From NCBI RefSeq assembly GCF_000975035.1, contig NZ_BBRA01000002.1:558036-622035 (forward strand): a DNA stretch of 64,000 nucleotides, in the 5' to 3' direction. This document shows positions 53,644 to 62,331 of the stretch, piece after piece. Positions within the stretch are counted from its first letter, which is position 1; each line of letters opens with the position of its first letter. The position numbers and the translations under genes were made by a program. The DNA is from Demequina flava. Lineage in GTDB: Bacteria; Actinomycetota; Actinomycetes; Actinomycetales; Demequinaceae. The notes under the pieces were generated by a model. That model saw only the letters and a list, made by a program, of their open reading frames with translations, made no database searches and was not told the origin of the DNA.

Positions 53644-54363
53644 ATGGACAATCATAGCGGCGTTGGCGTGGTGGACAAGACCGCAGCGATACTTTCTGTT
53701 CTCGAAAACGGGCCCGCGACCCTTGCGGAGCTCGTTGCCGAGACGCACTTGGCGCGCCCCACTGTGCACCGCCTCGCGCTAGCGCTCGAGCACCATCACC
53801 TCGTGGGCCGGGACTCTACCGGGGCATTCGTGCTGGGACCGCGCTTCGCGCAGCTCGCAGCATCGGTTGGCGAAGACCGCCTCGTGTCCGCGGCACTGCC
53901 CGTCCTCACCACGCTGCGCGACCGCACCGGAGAATCCAGCCAGCTGTACCGCCCGCATGGAGATCAGCGCATCTGCATCGCGGCCGTGGACCGCCCCGTG
54001 GGATTGCGCGACTCCATTCCCGTTGGCACGACCATGACAATGCACGCAGGATCCGCCGCGCAGGTGCTCCTCGCCTGGGCCGAGCCCGAGCGGATGCACG
54101 CAGCACTGTCCGGCTCTGCGTTTTCCGCCAGCGACCTCGAACGCCTGCGCGAGCGCGGCTACGCGGAAAGCGCGGGAGAGCGCGAGTCAGGCGTGTCCTC
54201 CGTGTCTGCACCCGTGTGGGGCACCGCCGGCACGGTCATTGCCGCCGTGTCGATTTCCGGCCCCATTGAGCGACTCACCGCACACCCCGCAGGCGAGCAC
54301 GCGACGGCCGTCGTCGATGCCGCGCGCCAGCTGAGCGACGTGCTCAGACGCACCGAACAGTAG
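53644..54363 (+). CDS. IclR-family regulator of leuCD (NdgR/LtbR type)
   Basis: 239 residues. N-terminal winged HTH (about 10-70: [21 protein letters not shown]) and the IclR effector domain (about 80-235, with [12 protein letters not shown] and RERGYAES). Position divergent to leuCD is the hallmark of NdgR (Streptomyces) and LtbR (Corynebacterium), regulators of leucine and related amino-acid genes. Assignment rests on context and fold. The start ATG 53644 fits a leaderless mRNA. Confidence 0.9.
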   Translation: MDNHSGVGVVDKTAAILSVLENGPATLAELVAETHLARPTVHRLALALEHHHLVGRDSTGAFVLGPRFAQLAASVGEDRLVSAALPVLTTLRDRTGESSQLYRPHGDQRICIAAVDRPVGLRDSIPVGTTMTMHAGSAAQVLLAWAEPERMHAALSGSAFSASDLERLRERGYAESAGERESGVSSVSAPVWGTAGTVIAAVSISGPIERLTAHPAGEHATAVVDAARQLSDVLRRTEQ

Positions 54364-54381
54364 TGGCAGGACGTTAGTCCC

Positions 54382-54410
54382 TTGCAACATTGAGCCCGCG
54401 CGCGTAGACC
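54382..54410 (+). promoter_or_regulatory. Leaderless promoter of the flavodoxin gene
   Basis: TTGCAA (54382-54387), 17 bases, TAGACC (54405-54410), then 6 bases to the ATG at 54417. This is the clearest leaderless arrangement in the window because both hexamers are visible. Confidence 0.65.
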
Positions 54411-54416
54411 AAGAAT

Positions 54417-54947
54417 ATGGATGCCGCGATCGTCTTTGAGTCAATGTGGGGCAATACTGCTGCAATCGCGCACGCCATCGCGTCTGGATATGGAGACAGC
54501 GCACGGGCACTCACTACCGACGAGGCAACTCCTGGACTGGTTCAGACCCTCGCGTTACTCGTAGCGGGAGCTCCGGTGCACGGGCTCAACCTTCCAACAG
54601 AACGGTCCCGCGCTACGGCAGCGGCAAGGAACACGGACCCCGACGAAATCCCTGCAGACACGACCCATCCCAGGCTTGAGATGTGGCTCGAATCCCTCCC
54701 CGCCGGGCATATTGCGTTTGCGGCGTTCGAGACGCGCATCGCTGGTCCGCTGGGCCGTGGCGCGGCGACCACGATCGAGCGGCATCTGCGGACGCTCGGC
54801 TACCGAGAGATCGACCGTCGCCATCAGTTCACCGTGACGATGCGGCCCCACACCAAAAAGCCTGCCGCGATGTTACTCCCGGGCGAGGAGCAGAAAGCCT
54901 TCGAGTGGGGCATTCGGCTGAGAAAATCTGTCCAAGCCGCACCTTAA
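54417..54947 (+). CDS. Flavodoxin-like protein
   Basis: 176 residues. It opens MDAAIVFESMWGNTAAIAHAIASG, the phosphate-binding T/S-x-T/W-GNT loop of flavodoxins, followed by an LLVAGAPVHG strand-loop typical of the FMN site. Electron partner is unknown. It lies between iclR and the GH9 gene, with no sign of a shared operon (its own promoter; 161-base gap after it). Confidence 0.82.
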   Translation: MDAAIVFESMWGNTAAIAHAIASGYGDSARALTTDEATPGLVQTLALLVAGAPVHGLNLPTERSRATAAARNTDPDEIPADTTHPRLEMWLESLPAGHIAFAAFETRIAGPLGRGAATTIERHLRTLGYREIDRRHQFTVTMRPHTKKPAAMLLPGEEQKAFEWGIRLRKSVQAAP

Positions 54948-55108
54948 GGGCATTCCATAACCCCAGGTATAGGCACGATCGAAACGATGTTAACGCGCAC
55001 TTCTCCCGCATCGAATCGTTTCGTGTTACGTTCGGCTCACACTGCTCTGACAACCCCAGCGGAGCAGCATGTGCAATCCCCCACCGAAGGCTCAAAGGAG
55101 AGCAACAC
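54948..55108 (+). promoter_or_regulatory. Control region of the GH9 cellulase with a long inverted repeat
   Basis: CGAAACGAT (54980-54988) and ATCGTTTCG (55015-55023) are perfect 9-base inverted arms 26 bases apart. The left arm lies within ATCGAAACGAT, itself a near palindrome. The sequence does not match the CelR site known from Thermobifida. The cellulase SD AAAGGAG lies at about 55094-55100. No clear -10/-35 pair was found. Confidence 0.5.
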
Positions 55109-58100
55109 GTGAAACGCACCACGATTTCCCGCATCGCCGGAATCAGCGCCGGAGGCTTACTCATTTCTACGATCGCCCTCGCGCCAGCATCGGCCGACCT
55201 CGCCAATCAAGACTTCACCGAGGACGCCGGTAGCTTCTGGAGTTGGGGCCTCGCCGACGGCCATCAGGTCGTCGATGGCCAACTCTGCGGCACCTCAACC
55301 GGCGACGGCACTGGCGCCGGCGGCCTCGGCGCCAGCTTTCCCTTGAGCGCTGGCGACAACGTCGCAACGCTCGACCTCGACTCGACCGGCGAGGTTCAGG
55401 TCAAGGTCGTGTCCGGCCCCAGCGACTCTGTCGCCCACGCCGAGGTCATGGTCGACGCCGACGCCGAAAGTTCCGTCGAGATCCCGTTCACAGCGGACGC
55501 AGATGCGGACCCAGCAAAGATCATCGTCGACGTGAGCCACCTCGACGGCGTCCCACGAGAGGTCTGCATCGACAACGTCGCTGTCACCGCGCTTGTCGAA
55601 CAAATTTCCAACGGAGGCTTCGATGATGGCCTCGACGGCTGGACACACTACGGATTCGAAGACGGCACCGCTCGCGTCACCGAAGAAGGCGTGTTCTGCG
55701 CAACGGTCCCGGCAGGCACCGCGAACCCATGGGACGTCGCGCTCTTCCAAGATCTCGAACTCACGACCGGCCCCTACACCTTCAGCTTTGACTCCTCCGG
55801 CGCAGGACCCATCCGCGGGCACGTGCAACAAGAAGGCGGCAGCTACACGCCCTACGGCGTCATCGAGGCGGCAGGGTCGGAGGAACTCACCACCCACACC
55901 GTCGACGTGACGATCACGGACGAGCCGGTCGATCCTCGCATGGCCTTCCAGGTGGGCGGAAACGCTGACGAATGGGAGTTCTGCACAGACAACGTCTCCT
56001 ACGTCGGTGGTGCCGAGGCGGAACCGTACGAGCCAGAAACCGGCCCCCGCGTACGCGTCAACCAGGTGGGATACCTGATCCACGGCCCCAAGAACGCGAC
56101 CCTCGTGACCGACGCCGCCGAGCCAGTGTCGTGGGCCCTCGAATCCGACGGCGGTGAGGCCGCATCCGGCCTCACCGCGGTGCAAGGCGTTGACGAGTCC
56201 GCGGGCCTGAACACACACGGCATCGACTTTTCCGATGTCACGAGCCCCGGCACCTACACGCTGAGTGCTGACGGCGAGACCTCTTACGAGTTCGAGATCG
56301 GCACGGAAGCCTACGAAGACCTCCGCACCGACGCGCTGAACTACTTCTACCTCGCACGCTCCGGCATTGAGATCGACGGCGACATTGTTGGCGAGGAATA
56401 CGCCCGCGATGCGGGTCACGTCTCACAGGCCGGCGGCGACGCGACCAACCAGGGCGACCTGGGAGTGGGATGCCAAAACGCAGCGGATTCTGCTCGCGTC
56501 TACACCGACTCCTACGGATGGGAGCCGTGCGACTACACGCTTGACGTGGTGGGCGGCTGGTACGACGCCGGCGACCACGGCAAGTACGTCGTCAACGGCG
56601 GCATCTCGACCGCCCAACTGCTCGGAACCTATGAGCGGACCAAGACCGCAGCATCGGCCGACCTCGATGCCCTGGCCGATGGCACGCTCAACGTGCCGGA
56701 AGCTGCCAACGGCGTACCGGACGTCCTCGACGAGGCCCGGTGGGAACTCGAGTTCATGCTCAAGATGCGAGTTCCCGCGGGCGCGCAGTTCGAGGGACTG
56801 GTGCACCACAAGGTCCACGACGACGGCTGGACGGGCCTTCCGCTCATGCCTGCGGACGACCCTCAGGTACGCGAACTCCACCGTCCGTCTACGGCGGCGA
56901 CGCTCAACCTGTCGGCCACCGCGGCGCAGGGCGCACGCCTGTTCGCGCCGTACGACGAGGACTTCGCCAACGAGCTGCTCACGGCGGCGCGTGAGACCTT
57001 CGTGGCAGCCCAGGGCACGCCGGACCTGTACGCACCGGCGGCCGACGGCGCTGACGGAGGCGGTCCCTACGACGACTCGGACGTGTCCGATGAGTTCTAC
57101 TGGGCGGCCGCAGAGCTGTTCCTCACCACTGGCGAAGACCAGTACGAGGACTTCCTGCTCGCCTCCGAGATCCACGAGGCGGACTCGTTCCCGACCAGCG
57201 GATTCAGCTGGGACCAGTTGGACGCGATCGCGAAACTTAACCTCGCGGCCGTGCCGAACTCCTTCACAGACCGCGACGCGATCACGGAGCAGGTCCTTTC
57301 GGGGGCCGATGCCGTGGTTGCCGAGCAGTCGAGCCAAGCGTTTGGGCTGGCGCTACCTGACGACGGGTTTGTGTGGGGATCGAACGCCTCGGTTCTCAAC
57401 AACCAGGTAGTTCTGGGAAGTGCCTTCGATCTCACGGGCGACGGCAAGTATGCGGACGCGGTCGTCGAGTCGATGGACTACCTGCTGGGCCGCAACGCGC
57501 TCAACTGGTCCTACGTGACCGACTACGGCGATGTGACGAGCATGAATCAGCACAGCCGCTGGTTCACGAACCAACTCGACGAGACTCTGCCGAATCCGCC
57601 GTCCGGTTCGGTTGCCGGTGGACCCAATGCCGACATCGGCACCTGGGACCCCGTCATCACCGCGACGTACCCGGACAAGGACTGCTCGGCGCAGCAGTGC
57701 TACATCGACCACATCGAGTCCTGGTCCACGAATGAGATCACCGTGAACTGGAACTCCGCGCTGTCGTGGGTTGCCTCCTGGCTCGCCGACTACGACCAGG
57801 GCGCCGGGATCGTGGAGCCCTGCTCAGTCAGCTACACCGTTCACGGGTCATGGCCCAAGGGGTTCAACACCCAAGTGTGGGTAGAAAACATCTCGGACGA
57901 GGCGATCACCGACTGGCAGCTCACGTGGGCCTTCCCCGCGGACGATGCCGTGACGCGCCAAGCGTGGAGCGCCACCTGGTCGCAGGACGGTGCTTGGGTC
58001 ACCGCTGAAGGCAAGCGATGGAACGGCACCCTCCAGCCGGGCAATCGCACCACGATCGGGTTCATCGGGTCGCCGGGCAGCCTGTCCGACGCGCCGCCCG

Positions 58101-58144
58101 AACAGTTCTGGCTCAACGGCCAGGCCTGCGAGATGACCGGGTGA
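55109..58144 (+). CDS. Secreted GH9 cellulase with two CBM4-like and one CBM2 module
   Basis: 1011 residues from GTG 55109 (AAAGGAG upstream; the longer open frame overlaps the flavodoxin). Signal peptide to about residue 32 (ALAPASA). Two CBM4/9-like modules (about 33-165 and 166-310) and an Ig-like domain (about 314-403, RVRVNQVGYL) precede the GH9 catalytic domain (about 404-890), with Asp486/Asp489 in WYDAGDHG, His815 in NQHSRWF and acid Glu876 in TNEITVNW. A C-terminal CBM2 begins at Cys905 and ends GQACEMTG. The enzyme should act on crystalline or amorphous cellulose. Order CBM4-Ig-GH9-CBM2 is that of actinobacterial cellulases. No linker separates the CBM2 strongly. Confidence 0.93.
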   Translation: MKRTTISRIAGISAGGLLISTIALAPASADLANQDFTEDAGSFWSWGLADGHQVVDGQLCGTSTGDGTGAGGLGASFPLSAGDNVATLDLDSTGEVQVKVVSGPSDSVAHAEVMVDADAESSVEIPFTADADADPAKIIVDVSHLDGVPREVCIDNVAVTALVEQISNGGFDDGLDGWTHYGFEDGTARVTEEGVFCATVPAGTANPWDVALFQDLELTTGPYTFSFDSSGAGPIRGHVQQEGGSYTPYGVIEAAGSEELTTHTVDVTITDEPVDPRMAFQVGGNADEWEFCTDNVSYVGGAEAEPYEPETGPRVRVNQVGYLIHGPKNATLVTDAAEPVSWALESDGGEAASGLTAVQGVDESAGLNTHGIDFSDVTSPGTYTLSADGETSYEFEIGTEAYEDLRTDALNYFYLARSGIEIDGDIVGEEYARDAGHVSQAGGDATNQGDLGVGCQNAADSARVYTDSYGWEPCDYTLDVVGGWYDAGDHGKYVVNGGISTAQLLGTYERTKTAASADLDALADGTLNVPEAANGVPDVLDEARWELEFMLKMRVPAGAQFEGLVHHKVHDDGWTGLPLMPADDPQVRELHRPSTAATLNLSATAAQGARLFAPYDEDFANELLTAARETFVAAQGTPDLYAPAADGADGGGPYDDSDVSDEFYWAAAELFLTTGEDQYEDFLLASEIHEADSFPTSGFSWDQLDAIAKLNLAAVPNSFTDRDAITEQVLSGADAVVAEQSSQAFGLALPDDGFVWGSNASVLNNQVVLGSAFDLTGDGKYADAVVESMDYLLGRNALNWSYVTDYGDVTSMNQHSRWFTNQLDETLPNPPSGSVAGGPNADIGTWDPVITATYPDKDCSAQQCYIDHIESWSTNEITVNWNSALSWVASWLADYDQGAGIVEPCSVSYTVHGSWPKGFNTQVWVENISDEAITDWQLTWAFPADDAVTRQAWSATWSQDGAWVTAEGKRWNGTLQPGNRTTIGFIGSPGSLSDAPPEQFWLNGQACEMTG

Positions 58145-58165
58145 GGGTCGCTCGCTAGAGAAGGG

Positions 58166-58201
58166 TCAGGCCCGGCGGGAGGATGCCCCCGCCGGGCCTG
58201 A
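58166..58201. terminator. Intrinsic terminator between GH9 and the roadblock operon
   Basis: TCAGGCCCGGCGGG (58166-58179) pairs with CCCGCCGGGCCTGA (58188-58201), 14 bp with an 8-base loop and TCTCTGTCT on the plus side. It is placed between convergent units and likely stops both. Confidence 0.85.
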
Positions 58202-58209
58202 TCTCTGTC

Positions 58210-58587
58210 TCAGTGCGCGGCTCGCTCCGACACCAGGTTCTCCATCGCCGCAGCTGCGCGGCGAAGTTCCCGGTACACGCTGTCTCGCCCGTCGCCGCGG
58301 CGCGCCACCACCACGATGAGGAATGCTTCAGCGACGGTTCGCGAGATGATTTCGTGCTCGCGGCCATGGATCACGGCGCCTTGCAGATCAGCGACTCCAA
58401 GACTGCGGGCGGTAAGTTCCACGACTCCCATCAACGAAGCAACCGAGGCTGCACCTCGTTCACGGTCAACGAGCGTGGCGTCGTCGACGTACGCAATCCC
58501 GTCCGCGGTGGCGACAATCACGCGCTCGACGTCGTCACATTCGCGCAAAGGCGCAACTAAGGACTCGACGTGTTGCCGGTCGATCAA
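58210..58587 (-). CDS. Roadblock/LC7-domain protein (third of three)
   Basis: 125 residues if it starts at TTG 58587, which overlaps the preceding stop as TTGA; a GTG at 58626 would give 138 residues and a 43-base overlap. A single roadblock/LC7 fold (about residues 3-110, with VERVIVATADGIAYVDD as the central strands) and a helical C-terminus. Roadblock proteins bind MglA-type GTPases, often as activators. Last gene of a four-gene operon; followed by the GH9-side terminator. Confidence 0.82.
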   Translation of the reverse strand: MIDRQHVESLVAPLRECDDVERVIVATADGIAYVDDATLVDRERGAASVASLMGVVELTARSLGVADLQGAVIHGREHEIISRTVAEAFLIVVVARRGDGRDSVYRELRRAAAAMENLVSERAAH

Positions 58588-58970
58588 CTTGCCACCCGCG
58601 CCATGCCCGACATGGACCGAAGCCACTCAGATTCGCGCTGGACTACCTCACGCACCGCATCGCCCACCGGCACGTCGGCGCCAAGAACCACGGCGAGCAG
58701 GTGGCCCGCGTCAACGGGCGCGATCACGAGACTGCCAGCCTCTCCTTCGAGCACGGCGAGCCTCGCGGCGCCGAGGGCGAAGCTACTTGTGGCGGTCGCG
58801 GCAAGACCGACGGTGGCCGCCGTCAGTGCGGCCGCACCGTCCCGCGCGGCAAGCGGGACATCGTCGTACAGAGCGATGCCGTCTGTGCGGGAAATGATGA
58901 CGCGCTCAATCCCGGTGACACTTCGCTTCAAGCGCGCGGCCACCAGGAGGCCGTGTTTGGGAATGATCAT
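58584..58970 (-). CDS. Roadblock/LC7-domain protein (second of three)
   Basis: 128 residues from ATG 58970, which overlaps the GTPase stop by ATGA. Roadblock/LC7 fold: an N-terminal helix, GIERVIISRTDGIALYDD, and a second beta hairpin AGSLVIAPVD. It resembles the third roadblock gene in the first 40 residues, so the two are probably paralogues from a local duplication. Confidence 0.83.
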   Translation of the reverse strand: MIIPKHGLLVAARLKRSVTGIERVIISRTDGIALYDDVPLAARDGAAALTAATVGLAATATSSFALGAARLAVLEGEAGSLVIAPVDAGHLLAVVLGADVPVGDAVREVVQRESEWLRSMSGMARVAS

Positions 58971-59554
58971 GAGTGTCCTCCCCCGGACGGGGTTGTGGTC
59001 GAGCCAGGGTTCGATACCGAAGTGGCCGCGGGACGAAGTGCGTGTCCGACCACGGCCCGCAATGCGCGCGAGGTGTCTGACATGAGCCTCGGATCGCACT
59101 CCACAAGGCTTTGCTCGGGCACGCCGAGCGAGGTCGCAAGGTCGGCCGCTGATACAGCCGTGCGATCCCAGCGGTTCACGGCTAGGACATACGGCACATC
59201 GGGCGCGAAGGATTGAAAGCGCTTCAGAATTCCGCGGGCCTGAGCTTGAGACTGCAGTCTGCTGGCGTCAACCACAATGACGTAACCTGCCATGCCGTGC
59301 CCCAGGATCGGCCACATGAAACTAAACCGCTCTTGCCCGGGGGTCCCGAACAAGGTCACAAGGTACTCCGAGCTGTCGACACGAATTCGCGTGGTGCCGT
59401 GGTCGAGCGCGACCGTTGTCTGCTCCTTGAGCCGTGACGTCTCGTCAGACACTGCTCGTTCAAATCCCAATGCATCAGTACAGGCAGTGGTCACAAATGT
59501 CGTCTTGCCTGCGCCAAAAGGCCCAGCGATGACGACCTTCTTCACATCGCTCAT
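58967..59554 (-). CDS. MglA/CvnD-like small GTPase
   Basis: 195 residues. P-loop GPFGAGKTT (11-19); switch II GTPGQERF (no DxxG, as in MglA-type proteins); NRWD in place of NKxD for guanine recognition; then a Pro/Ser/Thr-rich tail. Such GTPases pair with roadblock proteins in bacterial conservons and motility systems. No histidine kinase or DUF742 gene of a conservon lies near. Probably cytosolic, at the membrane by interaction. Confidence 0.88.
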   Translation of the reverse strand: MSDVKKVVIAGPFGAGKTTFVTTACTDALGFERAVSDETSRLKEQTTVALDHGTTRIRVDSSEYLVTLFGTPGQERFSFMWPILGHGMAGYVIVVDASRLQSQAQARGILKRFQSFAPDVPYVLAVNRWDRTAVSAADLATSLGVPEQSLVECDPRLMSDTSRALRAVVGHALRPAATSVSNPGSTTTPSGGGHS

Positions 59555-59577
59555 AGTGTCGACGGGTCACACGGCGG

Positions 59578-59605
59578 CGGGGCGGCACGTCTCCGGACCG
59601 CCCCG
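59578..59605 (-). other. Intercistronic hairpin in the roadblock operon
   Basis: CGGGGCGG (59578-59585) pairs with CCGCCCCG (59598-59605) in the 67-base gap between the first roadblock gene and the GTPase. No U tract. It could stabilise the upstream mRNA and make the first roadblock protein more abundant than the rest. Confidence 0.45.
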
Positions 59606-59621
59606 TGCCTCCGTGGCGCCC

Positions 59622-59987
59622 TTAGACCTCGAGGGCCTGCTCGACAGCCTGCAGCTGACGGCGAGCCATTGCCAGGTTGGAACGTGAACGCTCAAGCGCG
59701 ACATAGATGAAAAGGCCGTGACCGTTCGGGGCGGTGACCAAGCGGATGAGGTGAATCTGGCTTCCGAGGGTGATGAGAATGTCCTCGATCTTGTCGTCGA
59801 GGCCGAGCGAATCCATGACACGCATCTTGGCGCGCACGACCTCCGTGTTACCGGCTGCAGCCAGTTCGAGGTCGAGGCCCGATCCCTGGGTCGCAAGCGT
59901 CATCCCGCTGTCGTAGTCCACCAGCGCGGCGCCGATTGCACCGTCGATGTCGAGGACCTGCTTCATTGAGTCGGCTGCGTTAGCCAT
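59622..59987 (-). CDS. Roadblock/LC7-domain protein (first of three)
   Basis: 121 residues from ATG 59987 (SD GGGAGGGAA; the open frame to 60071 lacks an SD). A roadblock fold with IDGAIGAALVDYDSGMTL and IHLIRLV, ending in a C-terminal amphipathic helix. It is the best separated of the three and more like CvnB-type conservon proteins than the other two (inference). First gene of the operon with its own promoter region. Confidence 0.84.
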   Translation of the reverse strand: MANAADSMKQVLDIDGAIGAALVDYDSGMTLATQGSGLDLELAAAGNTEVVRAKMRVMDSLGLDDKIEDILITLGSQIHLIRLVTAPNGHGLFIYVALERSRSNLAMARRQLQAVEQALEV

Positions 59988-60386
59988 GGTTTCCCTCCCA
60001 GGAATTGCGGCACAGGTGTGTGCCTTCAGATTGGAGTGCTGTGCGGCGCGGGCGTCTTCACGACGCGACACAAGCGTTCAGGTAAGACCCTGAAACGAGG
60101 AATCCCCGTCGCTGAAGCAACGTGGGACCGGGCAACTTTATGCCTTAACCAGGAGTTTCGTCTACGGCTGGGGGTTGACCGCCGGTCGAGGACGAATCTG
60201 CGAATCATGGGACTTCACAACCACGCCGGTGCACCATGTCCGATTCGCGAACTTTCATCGCGGATTTGTTGTGAGACTCAACAAGAACAGTCGACTCAGG
60301 CACCATCGTTATCAATTTCTAGACCGATCGGTGCGCGCCCTTCCAGTGCGACCATCTCTCACTTTCGAACCACTTAGAGTGGAAAG
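59988..60386. other. Divergent region between the roadblock operon and the DCC gene
   Basis: 399 bases without a gene I can support. It contains an imperfect hairpin CGTTCAGG/CCTGAAACG (60075-60097), an inverted repeat TTGTTG/CAACAA (60266-60284) and TAGAGT (60375-60380), 6 bases before the DCC start. CATAAAGT on the minus strand (around 60138) may be part of the operon promoter. I see no known riboswitch. Confidence 0.45.
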
Positions 60387-60845
60387 ATGCCTGCTAAGCG
60401 CCCCTCCCCGATCGTCGTCTTCGACGGCGACTGCGGTCTGTGCAACGGCTTCGTGGCGTGGCTCATCCGACGCGACCGCGAGGCGCGGTTTCTGATTGCG
60501 GGGAGCGCCGGAGAGGTGGGGCGTGCTGCGTTGGAGTCGATGGGGTTGCGGCAGGAGATTGCCGACTCGACGCTGGTGGTTGCCACTGCTGACGGTCCGC
60601 GGACTAGGGCCGATGCTGTGAGGACCGTGCTCGTCGGGCTCGGATGGCCGTGGCGTGCGGGCGGCGCCATAGTGATTGTGCCCAGGCGCGTGCGCGACGG
60701 CGTCTACGACCAGATCGCGCGGCGCAGGCCGCGCCGACCGGCGGAAGATCCCGCGTGCGGTACTCCCCCAGTGGGTCTGGTGGAGCAATGGCGAGCGCGG
60801 TTGGCCACCGTCGCGGATGTGACTGCGCTGGCGCCTCCCCAGTAG
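60387..60845 (+). CDS. DCC-family (DUF393) thiol-oxidoreductase-like protein
   Basis: 152 residues opening VVFDGDCGLCNGFVAWL: the DxDCxxC motif (Asp15, Cys16, Cys19) of the DCC family. These proteins are thioredoxin-like in part and are found in many bacteria without a firm role. The start has TAGAGT six bases upstream and no SD, so it may be leaderless. Confidence 0.85.
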   Translation: MPAKRPSPIVVFDGDCGLCNGFVAWLIRRDREARFLIAGSAGEVGRAALESMGLRQEIADSTLVVATADGPRTRADAVRTVLVGLGWPWRAGGAIVIVPRRVRDGVYDQIARRRPRRPAEDPACGTPPVGLVEQWRARLATVADVTALAPPQ

Positions 60846-60921
60846 GACGCCTGTGTACGTCTGCGCGTCAAAAGTGACGCAAATGTCCTACTGAGACCGG
60901 AACAGGAAAGGTCTGGATACG

Positions 60922-60952
60922 AAAAAACTCCCCACCGTACTCGGTGAGGAGT
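60922..60952 (-). terminator. Intrinsic terminator of tRNA-Glu
   Basis: Minus strand ACTCCTCACCG (60942-60952) pairs with CGGTGGGGAGT (60927-60937, one mismatch) followed by six T residues. It lies directly downstream of the tRNA. Confidence 0.88.
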
Positions 60953-60959
60953 CCATCCG

Positions 60960-61032
60960 TAGCCCCGACGGGATTCGAACCCGCGCTACCGCCTTGAGAG
61001 GGCGGCGTGCTAGGCCGCTACACAACGGGGCC
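60960..61032 (-). tRNA. tRNA-Glu (anticodon CTC)
   Basis: Minus-strand cloverleaf of 73 bases with the discriminator A: acceptor GGCCCCG/CGGGGCT (first pair G-U), D arm, anticodon stem CCGCC/GGCGG with loop CTCTCAA, and T arm GCGGGTTCGAATCCCG. The CCA is not encoded. A T-run terminator follows. Confidence 0.96.
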
Positions 61033-61144
61033 CTAGCTGCCAAAGCCACCTTCACTGGGGGCTGGCGCGAGATAAAACTCTACACTATGGCTGGCGATAT
61101 TTGCTAATCGCCCGCCAGGAGGATGCGGCTCACTCTCGCGGCCG

Positions 61145-62221
61145 ATGCGCGACTGCCCGCACGGCGGGCACAGTCACTGTGTGACAAACACACAGACGCT
61201 CCGCGCACTCGACGATATCGCCCTTGCGACCAGCCACCGCTCCCTCACCTCGCAGGTGCGCTTCGAGGTCCAGATGCCGGGGCTCCAATGGTCGTTTCTC
61301 GACGACGGCGCACCCGAGCAGTACTTCGTCGCATCGATCACGAAGTTGGCGACTACGGCCATCGTGTTCCAGCACATTGATGAGGGACACTACGCCCTGA
61401 CAACCCCAGCACAGGACCTCCTCGAAGGCTCTGTCACAGAAGGCGTGCCTGGTTTCGCGACAAGCTCGCCACCGGTCACGGTGGCGGACCTCCTGGGCCA
61501 CACCTCCGGCATCCCCGATTACTTCGAGACCGCACCGCGGGGCACGGACACGATGCTGGCGAGAATCCGCCGCGAGGACGTGGGGTGGACGCCGCTGGAG
61601 GCGATCGACAGCGTGCGCGGACGCGATGCCGTGGCGACGCCCGGGGACACGTCCAAGGCTCACTATTCGGACACCAACTTCCAACTGCTGCAGCTCATCA
61701 TCGAAGGCATCGACGGGCCGTACGCGACCGCCGTGCAGCAGCGTATCTGTTCGCCGCTGGGCCTCACGCAGACGTTCGTGTTCGGCACCGAGCACCTCGA
61801 GCGCTTTGACGACATCGCAGCCATCACGGACGGCAAGTCCGCATTCGCGAGGCCGCTCGCCATGGCCTCGTTTCAAGCCGACGGCGGGATGGTGTCCACC
61901 ACTGTGGAGCAGATCCGCTTCTTGCGTGCGTACATGGGCGGTCAACTGTTCTCCCAGGGACTCCTCGAAAGAGCCACGACTAACTGGCGCCGCATGTTCT
62001 TCCCCCTTGAGTATTCGCTCGGCACCATGCGCTTTCGCCTCCCCCGCGCCATGTCGCCGTTTAGCCCCATGCCGCCCTTCATTGGCCACTCCGGCGCCAG
62101 CGGTGCCGTGCTCTTTCACGACCCATCACGGGACCTGACCATTGCAGGCTCGGTGAACCAACTGCGCAAGCGGTCGATGGCTTTCCAGGTCCTCGGGAAG
62201 ATCGAGCGCGCACTGCGCTAG
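61145..62221 (+). CDS. Serine hydrolase, beta-lactamase/transpeptidase fold
   Basis: 358 residues as written; GTG 61181 (VTNTQTLRAL) would give 346. Motifs of the class C/DD-peptidase group: SxxK in VASITKLATT, YxN in HYSDTN, and HSG in IGHSGASG. No signal peptide, so probably cytosolic or an esterase-like enzyme rather than a secreted beta-lactamase. Neither start has a good SD; a palindrome CACAGTCACTGTG (61170-61182) overlaps the second. Substrate unknown. Confidence 0.8.
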   Translation: MRDCPHGGHSHCVTNTQTLRALDDIALATSHRSLTSQVRFEVQMPGLQWSFLDDGAPEQYFVASITKLATTAIVFQHIDEGHYALTTPAQDLLEGSVTEGVPGFATSSPPVTVADLLGHTSGIPDYFETAPRGTDTMLARIRREDVGWTPLEAIDSVRGRDAVATPGDTSKAHYSDTNFQLLQLIIEGIDGPYATAVQQRICSPLGLTQTFVFGTEHLERFDDIAAITDGKSAFARPLAMASFQADGGMVSTTVEQIRFLRAYMGGQLFSQGLLERATTNWRRMFFPLEYSLGTMRFRLPRAMSPFSPMPPFIGHSGASGAVLFHDPSRDLTIAGSVNQLRKRSMAFQVLGKIERALR

Positions 62222-62301
62222 TCCTGGCGGACTAAGTCCATCCAGTCCACATCAGCACCTGAGCGTACCCAGCACCCCTCCCCCCGTTCGCGGGTGCACC
62301 C

Positions 62302-62331
62302 TTGCGCAATTCGATACGCGTTATGTAAACT
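62302..62331 (+). promoter_or_regulatory. Promoter of clpB
   Basis: TTGCGC (62302-62307), 18 bases, TAAACT (62326-62331). The last bases of the -10 lie at the first base of the HAIR element, so a bound repressor would block transcription start. Confidence 0.7.

Noticed and set aside
54683-55108. In-frame upstream extension of the GH9 cellulase (ATG 54683)
   Set aside because: It overlaps the flavodoxin gene, and the signal peptide and SD are at GTG 55109.
59988-60386. Possible riboswitch in front of the roadblock operon
   Set aside because: I compared the hairpins with the c-di-GMP-I, cobalamin and ydaO (c-di-AMP) cores and found no match; only a simple imperfect hairpin is left.
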